Below, one piece after another: positions 8,708 through 17,332 of a stretch of 56,902 nucleotides of DNA (the first letter of the stretch is position 1; each line of letters starts with the position of its first letter). Location: the NCBI RefSeq assembly GCF_000714935.1, contig NZ_JMIR01000027.1:1-56902 (forward strand). The letters run 5' to 3'. Both the position numbers and the translations under genes were made by a program. The notes below the pieces were generated by a model. The model searched no databases and was not told the DNA's origin. It saw only the letters and a list, made by a program, of their open reading frames with translations. Source of the stretch: Tumebacillus flagellatus. GTDB taxonomy: Bacteria > Bacillota > Bacilli > Tumebacillales > Tumebacillaceae.

Positions 8708-9091
8708 TTATCTATGAGAAACGTGATGAAGACCCGTCTCAAACAAATTGAGGATGTGATCATCATCCAAACTGTAATAATTCATGCGCCCGGACTTGCG
8801 GCGTTTGATGATGCGCAAATTGCGCAAGAGACGCAGCTGATGAGAGACAGCGGATTGCGTCATTTGAAGCGCGGCGGCGAGATCGCACACGCACATCTCG
8901 CTGACGCTGAGCGCCCGCAAGATGCGGATGCGGGTCGGATCGCCGAGCACGGCAAACACCGCGGCCAACTCCGTCACTTCCTGTTCCGGAAGACTCGCCT
9001 CGCGAACCAAAGCGACCGTCTCCACATGAACCACATTGCAACAAGATTCCGCCGTCGATTCCTCCAACTGCGACTTCGATTGAGATCGCAT
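8708..9091 (-). CDS. ArsR/SmtB-family metal-sensing repressor (CadC/CzrA type)
   Basis: 127 residues from the ATG at 9091, chosen because AAAGGGG lies before it and the promoter -10 and operator lie just upstream; a start at 9160 would precede the promoter. The winged helix is clear (LGDPTRIRILRAL, then MTQSAVSHQLRLLRN). Two metal sites are visible: cysteines in CVCDL in helix 3 together with an N-terminal CC (alpha3N site), and an Asp/His set in the C-terminal helix (DDDH...LHHVSH, alpha5 site). Metal binding should release the operator and induce the downstream ATPase. Confidence 0.9.
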   Translation of the reverse strand: MRSQSKSQLEESTAESCCNVVHVETVALVREASLPEQEVTELAAVFAVLGDPTRIRILRALSVSEMCVCDLAAALQMTQSAVSHQLRLLRNLRIIKRRKSGRMNYYSLDDDHILNLFETGLHHVSHR

Positions 9092-9121
9092 CCCCTCACG
9101 CCCCTTTCTCGATGTAGTTTC

Positions 9122-9153
9122 ACTATAACATATGAGCAAACGCTCAAGTATCG
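9122..9153 (-). promoter_or_regulatory. Operator and -10 of the cadC-cadA unit
   Basis: TGAGCA-AA-CGCTCA at 9133-9146 is an inverted repeat of the 12-2-12 type used by ArsR/SmtB repressors. A -10 element TATAGT (minus strand, 9127-9122) abuts it, so a bound repressor would block RNA polymerase. The -35 is weak. Confidence 0.75.
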
Positions 9154-9160
9154 TGCGCAC

Positions 9161-9200
9161 AAAAAAAAGCCGACCGCCTGCACACGAGGCTGTCAGCTTT
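9161..9200 (-). terminator. Intrinsic terminator of the thioredoxin-like gene
   Basis: Stem formed by AGCTGACAGCCTCG and its partner AGGCGGTCGGCT with a T8 tail on the minus strand. It overlaps the 3' end of the coding sequence and separates this transcript from cadC. Confidence 0.75.
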
Positions 9201-9771
9201 TTTCCGCGGCGAGAGCGCGTTGAAGCATCCCGTCCATTTGAACTTTGTTCAACGCGCCCTCCCGCCGCTCGCGAATGACTCCGTTGGAGTCGATGATGAA
9301 GGTGGTGGGCACAGAAGTCACCAGATAGGCGCGCTGTGCGGCACCGTCCGAATCCTTGAGCACCGGAATCGAGATCTTCAGCTCCTGCAAGAACTTCGAA
9401 GCGTTCTGCACAGCGTCCTGCGACGTCAAATTGATCGCGTAGAACTGCACTTGATCTCTATACTTCTCATACGTCGCCTGCAGATCGGGCGTCTCGCTCC
9501 GACACGGCCCGCACCAAGACGCCCAAAAATTCACGACGGCAGGCTTGCCCTTCAAGTCGTCCAACTTGACGACGGCGTTGCCGCCCTCAAGCGATTGCAG
9601 CGCAAACGCGGGAGCCCGAAACCCTGTGCGCGGAGCCGGATCGGCTTTCGCGGCATCGGGCACGACGCTGCTCGACGATTGCGAATCGCCCTGATAAGTC
9701 GACAACGAAGCGACTCCCGCCAACACGATGACGGCGATGCCGCCAAAAATCAGAGATTTGGTACGACCCAT
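9193..9771 (-). CDS. Membrane-anchored thioredoxin-like protein (ResA/TlpA type)
   Basis: 192 residues. One N-terminal membrane segment (residues 6-24) tethers a thioredoxin fold outside the cell. The active site is WASWCGPCRSETP near residue 86, and the AhpC/TSA-like start (APAFALQSLEGG) is typical of ResA/TlpA proteins that reduce apocytochrome c or other extracytoplasmic disulfides. It follows ccdA by 18 bases in one operon, and CcdA is the usual electron donor for such proteins. Whether it acts in cytochrome c maturation (ResA) or spore development (StoA) cannot be decided here. Confidence 0.88.
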   Translation of the reverse strand: MGRTKSLIFGGIAVIVLAGVASLSTYQGDSQSSSSVVPDAAKADPAPRTGFRAPAFALQSLEGGNAVVKLDDLKGKPAVVNFWASWCGPCRSETPDLQATYEKYRDQVQFYAINLTSQDAVQNASKFLQELKISIPVLKDSDGAAQRAYLVTSVPTTFIIDSNGVIRERREGALNKVQMDGMLQRALAAEKS

Positions 9772-9789
9772 CCATCCAACCTCCCTGCA

Positions 9790-10515
9790 CTAAAAACCGA
9801 TCCACCCGCCGGTCAGACGCAGGAGCCATTGGGTAATCAGCGTCATTCCGTTCGTAATCAACAGAACGCCCATGATCACCATGCCCGCGCCGCCGACTTT
9901 CGTAATGATCTCGGAGTACTTCAACAGCCAGCGCACCGACCCCAGCGTAATCGCCAAGAAGACGAACGGCAGCGCGAAGCCCAGCGAGTAGAACACCATC
10001 AAACTGCCGCCCGCGACAGGATTGGTCGCGGCGATCGTCAGCACGGAAGCCAAAATCGGCCCCACGCAGGGTGTCCAACCGGCGGCAAACGAAACGCCGA
10101 CGACGACAGCGCCGAGATAGCCGACCGGCTTGTTGCTCGTCTGAAACTTCTTGGTTTGCATCAAAAAATCAATCTTCAAAATTCCGGCCATAAACAAGCC
10201 CATGACCACGATCAAAATGCCGCCGACGCGGCGAATCAGTTCCTGGTTATTAATAAATATGGACCCGATCGACCCCGACGCAAACCCGAGCGCCACAAAA
10301 ATAATCGAAAACCCCAGCACAAAAAACAACGAGTGCAAAAACGCCTTGCGCCGAACGCTGCGCGTATCGCGTTGTGCGCCATACAACTGATCGTACGAGA
10401 CGCCGGTAATAAACGACAAATAGGACGGATACAACGGCAACACGCAAGGCGAGACAAACGACAACAGCCCTGCCAAAAAAGCGATCAAAAACGTTGGATG
10501 CGAAGATGAGAACAC
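9790..10515 (-). CDS. ccdA: Cytochrome c biogenesis / thiol-transfer protein CcdA
   Basis: 241 residues from the GTG at 10515, which has GGAGG about 10 bases upstream; the TTG at 10524 is too close to that site. The protein has about six membrane helices, and the paired redox cysteines are in FVSPCVLPLYPSY near residue 20 and AAGWTPCVGPILA near 140, the hallmark of CcdA/DsbD-type transporters. It moves reducing equivalents from cytoplasmic thioredoxin to extracytoplasmic thiol proteins, here probably the thioredoxin-like protein encoded next in the operon. Confidence 0.92.
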   Translation of the reverse strand: MFSSSHPTFLIAFLAGLLSFVSPCVLPLYPSYLSFITGVSYDQLYGAQRDTRSVRRKAFLHSLFFVLGFSIIFVALGFASGSIGSIFINNQELIRRVGGILIVVMGLFMAGILKIDFLMQTKKFQTSNKPVGYLGAVVVGVSFAAGWTPCVGPILASVLTIAATNPVAGGSLMVFYSLGFALPFVFLAITLGSVRWLLKYSEIITKVGGAGMVIMGVLLITNGMTLITQWLLRLTGGWIGF

Positions 10516-10635
10516 GAAAGTCAATCCTCCTTTTTGACTACCACTATCATACAGGAGAACCCCCATCCCCACAATCGAACGTCCTGTGACTAGACACCTC
10601 CCATCCAAGGCAACTTATAGACGAGGTGAAAACAC

Positions 10636-11892
10636 ATGCCATTTACCCTTTCGCGTCTCGGAAACCAAGTCTGGGTGCTTCTCGCAGGCGTTCTCTTCAC
10701 ACACTTAGGAACCTACATGCTCCTCCCCTATCTCTCGATCATCTTCTCCCTCGAAAAAGGCCTCACCCTCTCCCAAGTCGGACTCGTCCTCGGAGCAGGC
10801 TCGGTCGCCTACCTTTCAGGTTCTCTCGCCGCAGGCTTTATCGCCGACCGCATCGGCAAAAAAACCACCATGATCACCGGATTGCTCTTGCGGGCAATCG
10901 GGCTCGCCCTCTTCATCTGGACAGGAACCTGGATGTCTCTCTTCCTCACAAACCTGCTTGCCGGAATCGGCTTCGGCCTCTACATGCCCGGCGCGAAAGC
11001 GGGCATTGCGGCGTTCGCGACCGAAGGCAACAAAACCACCGCCTTCTCCTATCGCGGCATCGCCGCGAATATCGGCGTGACCGTTGGTCCCGTGATCGGA
11101 ACTTTCTTGCACAACATCTCAAGCACCCTCCTCTTCGCGGGAGCCTCGATCGTCTACGTCGGACTTGCGATCGCGCACGTCTTCTATCTCCACCGAGACT
11201 GCATCGGCCCCGACTGCCCCGAAGTCCCGAAAGCCAGATTCCGTGACATCTTCACCGATCGACCGTTTCTGGTCTTCAGCTTCGCGACGATCTTCGTCTG
11301 GGCGCTGTTCACCCAATTCTCGCTCGCCCTTCCCTTGAGGGCCCAACAAATCCAAGCCGCCCACAACATCGGCATGATCTGGACGGTCACCTCGATCCTG
11401 ATCATCGTCGCCCAAAGCGCGGCGACCAACCTGTTCACCAAGTACCTGCACCCCTTAACGACGATGGCCCTCGGCATGCTCCTCCTCGGCATTGCCCTTG
11501 GCACAGTGGCTTTCAGCCACTCCTTCTGGCACCTGCTTGCCAGCGCGGTCCTCTTCACCATCGGCGAGATGCTGATCATGCCCACCTCAGACGCGATCGT
11601 CTCAGACCTTGCGAAACCGGAGACCATCTCCGCCTACTTTGGCGTAGCCTCGTTCGTTTTCGGAGCGGGCGAAGCCCTCGGCAATGTCGGAGGCGGCCGC
11701 CTCATGCAACGCGCCGTCGACCAACACTTTCTCGAACTGCCGTGGATTCTCTACGCCATCGTCGGCATCCTCCTGGCGGCAGCCTACGCCATCATGTCCC
11801 GTTGGGAGCGGCTTTCAAAGCCGCTGGCTCACACGCTCACAGAGCGAGTGGGCGCGAGCCCACGAACACCCAAAACCAAACAAAAAACCTAA
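10636..11892 (+). CDS. MFS transporter (drug-efflux-like)
   Basis: 418 residues with about 12 predicted membrane helices. The loop 2-3 motif A is present as AGFIADRIGKKTTM near residue 70, and the following helices have the glycine-rich pattern LLAGIGFGLYMPGA. The overall form is DHA1-type, a proton-coupled multidrug or metabolite exporter; the substrate is not predictable. GAGGTG lies 8 bases before the ATG. It is monocistronic: the flanking genes run the other way. The C-terminal tail after residue 390 is basic and low in complexity. Confidence 0.85.
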   Translation: MPFTLSRLGNQVWVLLAGVLFTHLGTYMLLPYLSIIFSLEKGLTLSQVGLVLGAGSVAYLSGSLAAGFIADRIGKKTTMITGLLLRAIGLALFIWTGTWMSLFLTNLLAGIGFGLYMPGAKAGIAAFATEGNKTTAFSYRGIAANIGVTVGPVIGTFLHNISSTLLFAGASIVYVGLAIAHVFYLHRDCIGPDCPEVPKARFRDIFTDRPFLVFSFATIFVWALFTQFSLALPLRAQQIQAAHNIGMIWTVTSILIIVAQSAATNLFTKYLHPLTTMALGMLLLGIALGTVAFSHSFWHLLASAVLFTIGEMLIMPTSDAIVSDLAKPETISAYFGVASFVFGAGEALGNVGGGRLMQRAVDQHFLELPWILYAIVGILLAAAYAIMSRWERLSKPLAHTLTERVGASPRTPKTKQKT

Positions 11893-11922
11893 CCCCCGTG
11901 CAAAAACAGAAGTTAGGCGACA

Positions 11923-11954
11923 GGCACAACAGAAACGTGCCGGTTCCTTTTTTT
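11923..11954 (+). terminator. Weak terminator after the MFS gene
   Basis: Short stem GGCAC / GTGCC (11923-11927, 11937-11941) followed after three bases by a T-rich run. The stem is only five pairs, so this is tentative. Confidence 0.4.
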
Positions 11955-12076
11955 CAACTCCACCGTGAGGCAGAAACCGGCGGGAGGAGAGGCAGGGGAG
12001 CTGTGGAGACTGCGACTTTGGAATCTTTTTTCTAACCATTGGACGGTTTTACTCAATCCGAAAGAACAAAAATTCC

Positions 12077-14392
12077 TCAGGAGCGGCGTAACAGTTCCCC
12101 TGCCTCGCCGACCACCACCCCATTCCCATCCCCATCCCGAACAAACACATTCCCAACCAAGCCTTTCGCGACCTTCTTCATCTCGGCTGCGAGCTCCGCA
12201 ATCGCACCGGGGTCCAAACTGCGCCCTGCCTCAACTTCCACCGCCGCCACCGAAACCGACAACTCCACCAACTTCTCTCCCAAGCCCAGTTGCCGCAACC
12301 GCAACGAAACCGCCCGCGAGAAAAGCCTAACGATCTCCCTCCCCAACCCCTCACACCGCTCCCCCGCACAAACCACCACAAAATCATCCCCGCCGATATG
12401 CCCTAAAAAATCGCTCTCCGTCCCATACTTCCCCACCTGCCGCATCAACAACTGCGACAGAAACAAAATCATCTGATCCCCATGCTCAAACCCGCACCGA
12501 TCATTAAACCGCTTAAACTGATCCAAATCCACATAAAGCACCGCAAACCCTTCCCCTCTGCGGACGCGGGTGCGCAACTCCTCCTCAATCCGCAGATTCC
12601 CCGGCAACCCCGTCAACGGATTGGCATACTTCGCGATCTCGATCTTCACCTTCGACATAACGTCCAACAAATTCTGCACCGACACAACCCCGCGGTACTC
12701 CCCGTCATCCGTCACGATGATATCATCATACCGCTTCAAATGATTCCGCCCTGTCGCCAGCGAAGAAACCTCATCAATCATCACATCTTTCTCCACCCGC
12801 AACGGAGCCGCGTCCATCACCTGCACAACAGACCGTCGAAAATAAAGCGGCACTCCATACTGCGAACCGAGCATCGCAAACAGATGCGCGCGGGTGATCA
12901 GCCCCAAAGGCACCCCCTGCTCCGCCACCACCACCGAAGTCAACTGCCGACGACTCTCGAACAACTCATGCACATCCTTCACCGTTGAACGAGGAGGAAC
13001 CACATAAGTCGGAGTCGCGATCGTGCCAATTTGCAACATCGACCCGCTGGACAACTGCAACCGTTCCATTTTTTTCTTCTCAATAAACCCGATCACGCCC
13101 GCCGGAACAGCCGAAGCAAAAGCAACCCCCGGCCGCCCGAGCAAAAACCCCTGCCCGTAATCAATTCCGAGCGCCAAAAGGGTCTTCACCTCTTCCTCCC
13201 GCTCAATCCCCTCCGCAATGATCTTGCAGCGTATCTTCCCGGCAAGCGTCACAAACGCCTCCAACAACGCCTGCTTCACGGGATCATTGTGGACATCCCG
13301 CACCAACGACATATCCATCTTGATGAAATCCGGACACAACTCCACAATCGACTGCAACGACGAATACCCCGCCCCTGCGTCATCCACCGCAATGAGATAC
13401 CCCTGCTGTCGATAATGCTCCAACGTCTTGCGAAACGCCGCATAATCCCGAATCGAATGCCGTTCCGTAATCTCAAACACGACATCCGCCGGAGACAGCC
13501 CGTACAACTGCAGGAGGCGTTTCGTCTCCCCCTTGGTAAACTGCGGATCATCCATCGTCCGCGGATTGATATTCAAAAAAAGCTTCGCCCCGTCCGGCAA
13601 CTCCTGCGCCCGCTCAATCGCCCGCTCGCGGCAAATCTTCTCCAGAGCGTACAACTCCCCGGTCTCCTCCGCAAACGAGAACAAAGCGTCGGGCCGTTCA
13701 AACCGGCTCCCCTTCGGCCCGCGCGACAACGCCTCCCAGCCAAGAGGTGCCCCGGTATCAAACGAAACGATCGGTTGGAAGTGCGCTTCCACCCTGCGTC
13801 CCGCGAGCAGATCGCGAAACTCCACCAAATTCTCATCGCCGGCGACGGCAGACTTCCTCGCCATCCTAACCGCCGACTTAATCGCGGTATACAGCTGCCT
13901 CTCCAACGCTTTCCCCGAGTTGTCGAGCACCGCATACCCCACATGCAAATCAATCGGCGACGACAACATCGCAGGACGGTTCGCATTCACCTCGCGCACC
14001 GTCTCCCGCTGCACCTCCATCGCCACCTCATACAACTTCCGGTCGTCTCCGGAACTGCGCGCAAAGCATATCAAGAAATCGTCGCCCCAAAAATTCTCGA
14101 CGTCGATCAACTCCTCATACGTAAACAGCCGCAAACTCACACGGCGGATGCTCTCCTCCACCAACTGCAGCAGATCGCCTGACGTGCGCTCGCCAAAGCG
14201 CCGTTCCAGATCGGCGAACTGCACGATATCCAGATAGAGAAACACGATCTGCCGCTTGTCCTGCAGGACTTTTTTCATCCGCTTGGCAAACGGGTGATGC
14301 TTGATCACTTCGCGCACCACACTCCCGCGCTCGTTCCCGGGCAACCGCCCGCGCTCCCGCCATTTCGCAAACCACCCGCGTCTGCTTTCCAT
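12077..14392 (-). CDS. Cyclic-di-GMP protein: degenerate GGDEF - EAL - CBS pair - GGDEF
   Basis: 771 residues, no membrane segment. The order is: an N-terminal GGDEF-like domain with a decayed site (NFWGDDF near 104); an EAL phosphodiesterase domain with AHFQPIV, WEALSRG near 217, FLNINP, ITERHS, DDAGAGYSSL near 337, FIKMDMS and AEGIE, all key metal and substrate residues retained; two CBS motifs at about 445-560; and a C-terminal GGDEF domain with GGDDF near 665. The C-terminal site could be active; no RxxD inhibitory site precedes it. The protein could therefore degrade, make or simply sense c-di-GMP, with the CBS pair as a possible nucleotide sensor. Confidence 0.9.
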   Translation of the reverse strand: MESRRGWFAKWRERGRLPGNERGSVVREVIKHHPFAKRMKKVLQDKRQIVFLYLDIVQFADLERRFGERTSGDLLQLVEESIRRVSLRLFTYEELIDVENFWGDDFLICFARSSGDDRKLYEVAMEVQRETVREVNANRPAMLSSPIDLHVGYAVLDNSGKALERQLYTAIKSAVRMARKSAVAGDENLVEFRDLLAGRRVEAHFQPIVSFDTGAPLGWEALSRGPKGSRFERPDALFSFAEETGELYALEKICRERAIERAQELPDGAKLFLNINPRTMDDPQFTKGETKRLLQLYGLSPADVVFEITERHSIRDYAAFRKTLEHYRQQGYLIAVDDAGAGYSSLQSIVELCPDFIKMDMSLVRDVHNDPVKQALLEAFVTLAGKIRCKIIAEGIEREEEVKTLLALGIDYGQGFLLGRPGVAFASAVPAGVIGFIEKKKMERLQLSSGSMLQIGTIATPTYVVPPRSTVKDVHELFESRRQLTSVVVAEQGVPLGLITRAHLFAMLGSQYGVPLYFRRSVVQVMDAAPLRVEKDVMIDEVSSLATGRNHLKRYDDIIVTDDGEYRGVVSVQNLLDVMSKVKIEIAKYANPLTGLPGNLRIEEELRTRVRRGEGFAVLYVDLDQFKRFNDRCGFEHGDQMILFLSQLLMRQVGKYGTESDFLGHIGGDDFVVVCAGERCEGLGREIVRLFSRAVSLRLRQLGLGEKLVELSVSVAAVEVEAGRSLDPGAIAELAAEMKKVAKGLVGNVFVRDGDGNGVVVGEAGELLRRS

Positions 14393-14560
14393 AAAATAAC
14401 CCCCTCACCTCCCTCCATTGTAAGAAGCGCGGAAGCCCCCTGCGTAAATCTTGCTTATCATTTCGGTAAAGGTTTCGTAATCTTCAAGAGATACCCACTC
14501 CTTCCGAGACATGGTACACTAGAACATGAAGACGATCTCAACCAAAAAGGAGACTGAACC

Positions 14561-15769
14561 ATGAGAGCTCCACAGGTCCGTCCCGCCCAAATCCTGCTCT
14601 TATTCCTCTTGATGAACATCATCAACTACGTCGACCGCCAAGTCGTCTCCGGGGTGTTGCCGCTGTTGAAGGAACACTTCACCCTGACGGACGCCGCACT
14701 CGGTCTGCTCGGCACGGCGTTCATGATCACCTACTCGCTCACGGCGATCCCGTTTGGCGCTTGGTCGGACCGCTGGCTTCCGCATAAAGTGGCGGCGATC
14801 GGCGTCGCCGTCTGGTCGGTGGCCACCGTCTCCTCGGCGCTCGCGTGGTCGTTCGCCTCGCTGTTTCTCTTCCGCGCCCTCGTCGGCGTCGGCGAAGCGG
14901 CGTATGTTTCCACGGCGAGCACGATCCTCTCCGGCACGTACGAAGAGGGCAAGCGCTCCGGCATCCTCGGCATCTTCAACTTGGGCATGCCGATCGGCGG
15001 CGCGATCGGGGTCGTCCTCGGCGGCTGGATCGGAACGAAGTTCGGTTGGCAGTGGGCGTTTTTCCTCGTGGGTGTGCCGGGATTGATCCTCGCGTACCTC
15101 GCCTGGAAACTCCCGTTGCAAAAAACCGCCGCTCCGCCCCGCCCCAAGTTCAAGCTCAGCGAACTGGGCACCCTGATCCAAAACCGCGCGTTCTTCTGGG
15201 CGACGCTCGGCTACGCGGGCATCTCGTTTGCGTTCGGCGCGATCGTGCTGTTCGTCCCGACGTTCTTCCAGCGCGAACTCGGCTATGAACTCGGCACGGC
15301 CACCATGCTCGCCGGCGCGCTGCAAGTCGGAGCCGGATTGCTTGGAGCCCCGATCGGCGGTTGGGTCGCGGACTTCTGGCAGAAGCGCGACAAACGAGGC
15401 CGCGCGTACACCTTGGTGCTGGCGATGACCGCATCGGCCCTTTGCTTGTGGCTGGGGTTGATCTTCCACTCCCTGATCCTGTTCTTCCTCTCGGCGTTCT
15501 TCATGCTCTGGCATGTCGGCGTCGCGGCGGCGTTGATCTTCGACGTCACCGACGCCAGCGTTTGGAACACGGCAAACGCGCTTGCGATGTTCACCATGCA
15601 CTTGCTCGGCGACATCCCGAGCCCGGTGATCGTGGGCTACATCTCCGACAAATTCTCGCTGACCACCGCTTTTGCCGTCATGCCGATCGCCCTGCTGCTC
15701 GCGTCCCTGTTCTTCTGGCGGGCGAGCAAACACCAAACCCGCGAAAGCAAAACCCCCCGTCTGCTGTAG
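14561..15769 (+). CDS. MFS transporter, Spinster-like
   Basis: 402 residues with about 12 membrane helices. The start MNIINYVDRQVVSGVLP, motif A GAWSDRWLPHK near 66, and VGVGEAAYVSTASTI near 108 resemble the Spinster-like branch of the major facilitator superfamily, whose animal members move sphingolipids or lysophospholipids and whose bacterial members are mostly uncharacterised. An AAAGGAG site precedes the ATG. It is monocistronic and ends at a strong terminator shared with the convergent nucleotidase gene. The substrate is unknown. Confidence 0.83.
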   Translation: MRAPQVRPAQILLLFLLMNIINYVDRQVVSGVLPLLKEHFTLTDAALGLLGTAFMITYSLTAIPFGAWSDRWLPHKVAAIGVAVWSVATVSSALAWSFASLFLFRALVGVGEAAYVSTASTILSGTYEEGKRSGILGIFNLGMPIGGAIGVVLGGWIGTKFGWQWAFFLVGVPGLILAYLAWKLPLQKTAAPPRPKFKLSELGTLIQNRAFFWATLGYAGISFAFGAIVLFVPTFFQRELGYELGTATMLAGALQVGAGLLGAPIGGWVADFWQKRDKRGRAYTLVLAMTASALCLWLGLIFHSLILFFLSAFFMLWHVGVAAALIFDVTDASVWNTANALAMFTMHLLGDIPSPVIVGYISDKFSLTTAFAVMPIALLLASLFFWRASKHQTRESKTPRLL

Positions 15770-15788
15770 ACAGACGAGGGGTTTTTTC
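15749..15788. terminator. Bidirectional terminator
   Basis: Stem AACCCC..GTCTG / CAGACGAGGGGTT with T or A runs on both sides, between convergent genes; usable in both directions. Confidence 0.85.
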
Positions 15789-15792
15789 TCCA

Positions 15793-17205
15793 TCATGAGG
15801 CGTTCGCGGCGCCCACTTGACGCAGCGTCCGCAGATACGGAATCAAATCATCGCGCACATACACAAACTGCACAAAGTCCAGATGCTTCGTCCCCGCCAG
15901 CGACGGGTAGCCGCAGATGTCCGGGTAGGCGAGATGATTCCCGCCGCCCACCGTGTACCAGCGCTCCGGATCAAGCGGCTCGCCGTTGACGCGCAAATTC
16001 ACGAACTCCCCGTCCTGCTCCTCCCACGTCAACCCGGAGAAGTGCATCTTGCCCATCTGGATGCCTGCGGGACGGAACCCGTTCCCGCCGCGCGGTCGCT
16101 CGGTGATCGCAGGGTCCTGCGATTCGCGCAACAACCCGGCAAACTGGTGCCCTTGCATCTCCAGTGACCCGGAGAGGATCAAACTGCGCACGCGCTCAAA
16201 CACCATGCCTTTCGTGATCGGCCCCGCGGGAAGCCCTTCTGTCGCCGCCGCGCCGAACATCAACCCGACTTCCGCTTCCCAGCGGTGTTTCATACCGTCC
16301 GCAATCGCCGTCACCAGTTGCTCATGCGACCACGGCGACTCCAATTCGAACAACACTTCAGCAAAAAACGCCTCCGCCTCGCGCCGCCCTGCTTCCAGCA
16401 ACGCCGCTTGTGCCGGATCGACCGGGCCGTCCGCTTCGACGGGATGCAAACAGCCTTGGTACGAAACGACCCGCGCAGACTCGACCTCCACTTCCAGAGA
16501 CACTTCGCCCACCCATTTGCCCAACGCCCCGGCTTGCGCGATCACCACGCCGTCCACAACTTCCGGCTCCTGCATCGCCGTATGACAGTGCGCGCCGATG
16601 ATCAAGTGCACGTTCGGAGCGAGCGCTTTGGCGAGTTCGCGGTCCGCTTCCAAACTCATGTGCGAGACGTAGACGATCACGTTCGCGCCCTGCGCCTGCA
16701 ACTTCGCAATCGCCGCACGCGCCGCTTCCACCGTGTCGACATTGCGAAACCCGTGCTTCATCTCGTACGTCGTCTCAAACGGGTCGGTCGTCCCGAACAG
16801 CCCCGCGCGCACGCCGGGTGCCAGTTCGAGCACGAGTGCTTCCTGCATGTTCCCGATCACCGACCCGTCGCCTTCGAGCAAGTTGCAGAGCAGAAACGGC
16901 AGGCTCGTGCTCTCGGAGAGCTCTCGAATCTCCTCCGGCCGCGAGCGCAACAGTTCGTTGTTGCCCATGCCCAGCGCGTGATATCCGGCCTCTTCCAACA
17001 TCCGCAGATGCAACCGCCCCTTCGTCGCGAGGCACTCGTTGACGCTCATGTCCAGATGATCGCCCGCATCGACGACCAACACACACTCGCCCGCCGCTTC
17101 CAACTCCGCCCGTCTCGCTTTAAGCACCGCGACTTGTCTCAGCCAAGCCTCATAATTCCCGTGCAAATCATTCGTATGCAGCACCGTCAACCGCGTCGTC
17201 GTCAT
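15793..17205 (-). CDS. 5'-nucleotidase-family metallophosphoesterase (YunD-like)
   Basis: 470 residues from the ATG at 17205, which follows GGGGGAG. There is no signal peptide, unlike the secreted UshA enzymes, so it is cytoplasmic like Bacillus YunD. The metallophosphoesterase domain shows HTNDLHGN, DAGDHLD, GNNE (in place of the common GNHE), VSHMS and IGAHCHT. The C-terminal 5'-nucleotidase substrate-binding domain runs from about 280, with RGGNGFRPAG inside it. It probably hydrolyses nucleoside monophosphates or related phosphate esters; the true substrate is unknown. Confidence 0.85.
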   Translation of the reverse strand: MTTTRLTVLHTNDLHGNYEAWLRQVAVLKARRAELEAAGECVLVVDAGDHLDMSVNECLATKGRLHLRMLEEAGYHALGMGNNELLRSRPEEIRELSESTSLPFLLCNLLEGDGSVIGNMQEALVLELAPGVRAGLFGTTDPFETTYEMKHGFRNVDTVEAARAAIAKLQAQGANVIVYVSHMSLEADRELAKALAPNVHLIIGAHCHTAMQEPEVVDGVVIAQAGALGKWVGEVSLEVEVESARVVSYQGCLHPVEADGPVDPAQAALLEAGRREAEAFFAEVLFELESPWSHEQLVTAIADGMKHRWEAEVGLMFGAAATEGLPAGPITKGMVFERVRSLILSGSLEMQGHQFAGLLRESQDPAITERPRGGNGFRPAGIQMGKMHFSGLTWEEQDGEFVNLRVNGEPLDPERWYTVGGGNHLAYPDICGYPSLAGTKHLDFVQFVYVRDDLIPYLRTLRQVGAANAS

Positions 17206-17276
17206 CTGTGCAACTCCCCCTTTGCTGTTCGAACTGGAGTTCGCCAAACAGGAACTTTTTTCCTGCCCCACCTGTA

Positions 17277-17325
17277 AAAAAACGCCCCCGGCACAGTTCA
17301 GTCTGCGCCCGAGGCCTTTTTTCAG
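17277..17325 (-). terminator. Intrinsic terminator of plsY
   Basis: G/C-rich stem GCCTCGGGCGCAG with partner CTGTGCCGGGGGC and T7 on the minus strand, eight bases beyond the plsY stop. Confidence 0.8.
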
Positions 17326-17332
17326 AAATCCG

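Noticed and set aside
9092-9160. Upstream start for the CadC-type repressor
   Set aside because: It would place the -10 and operator inside the coding sequence; the ATG at 9091 has its own ribosome site.
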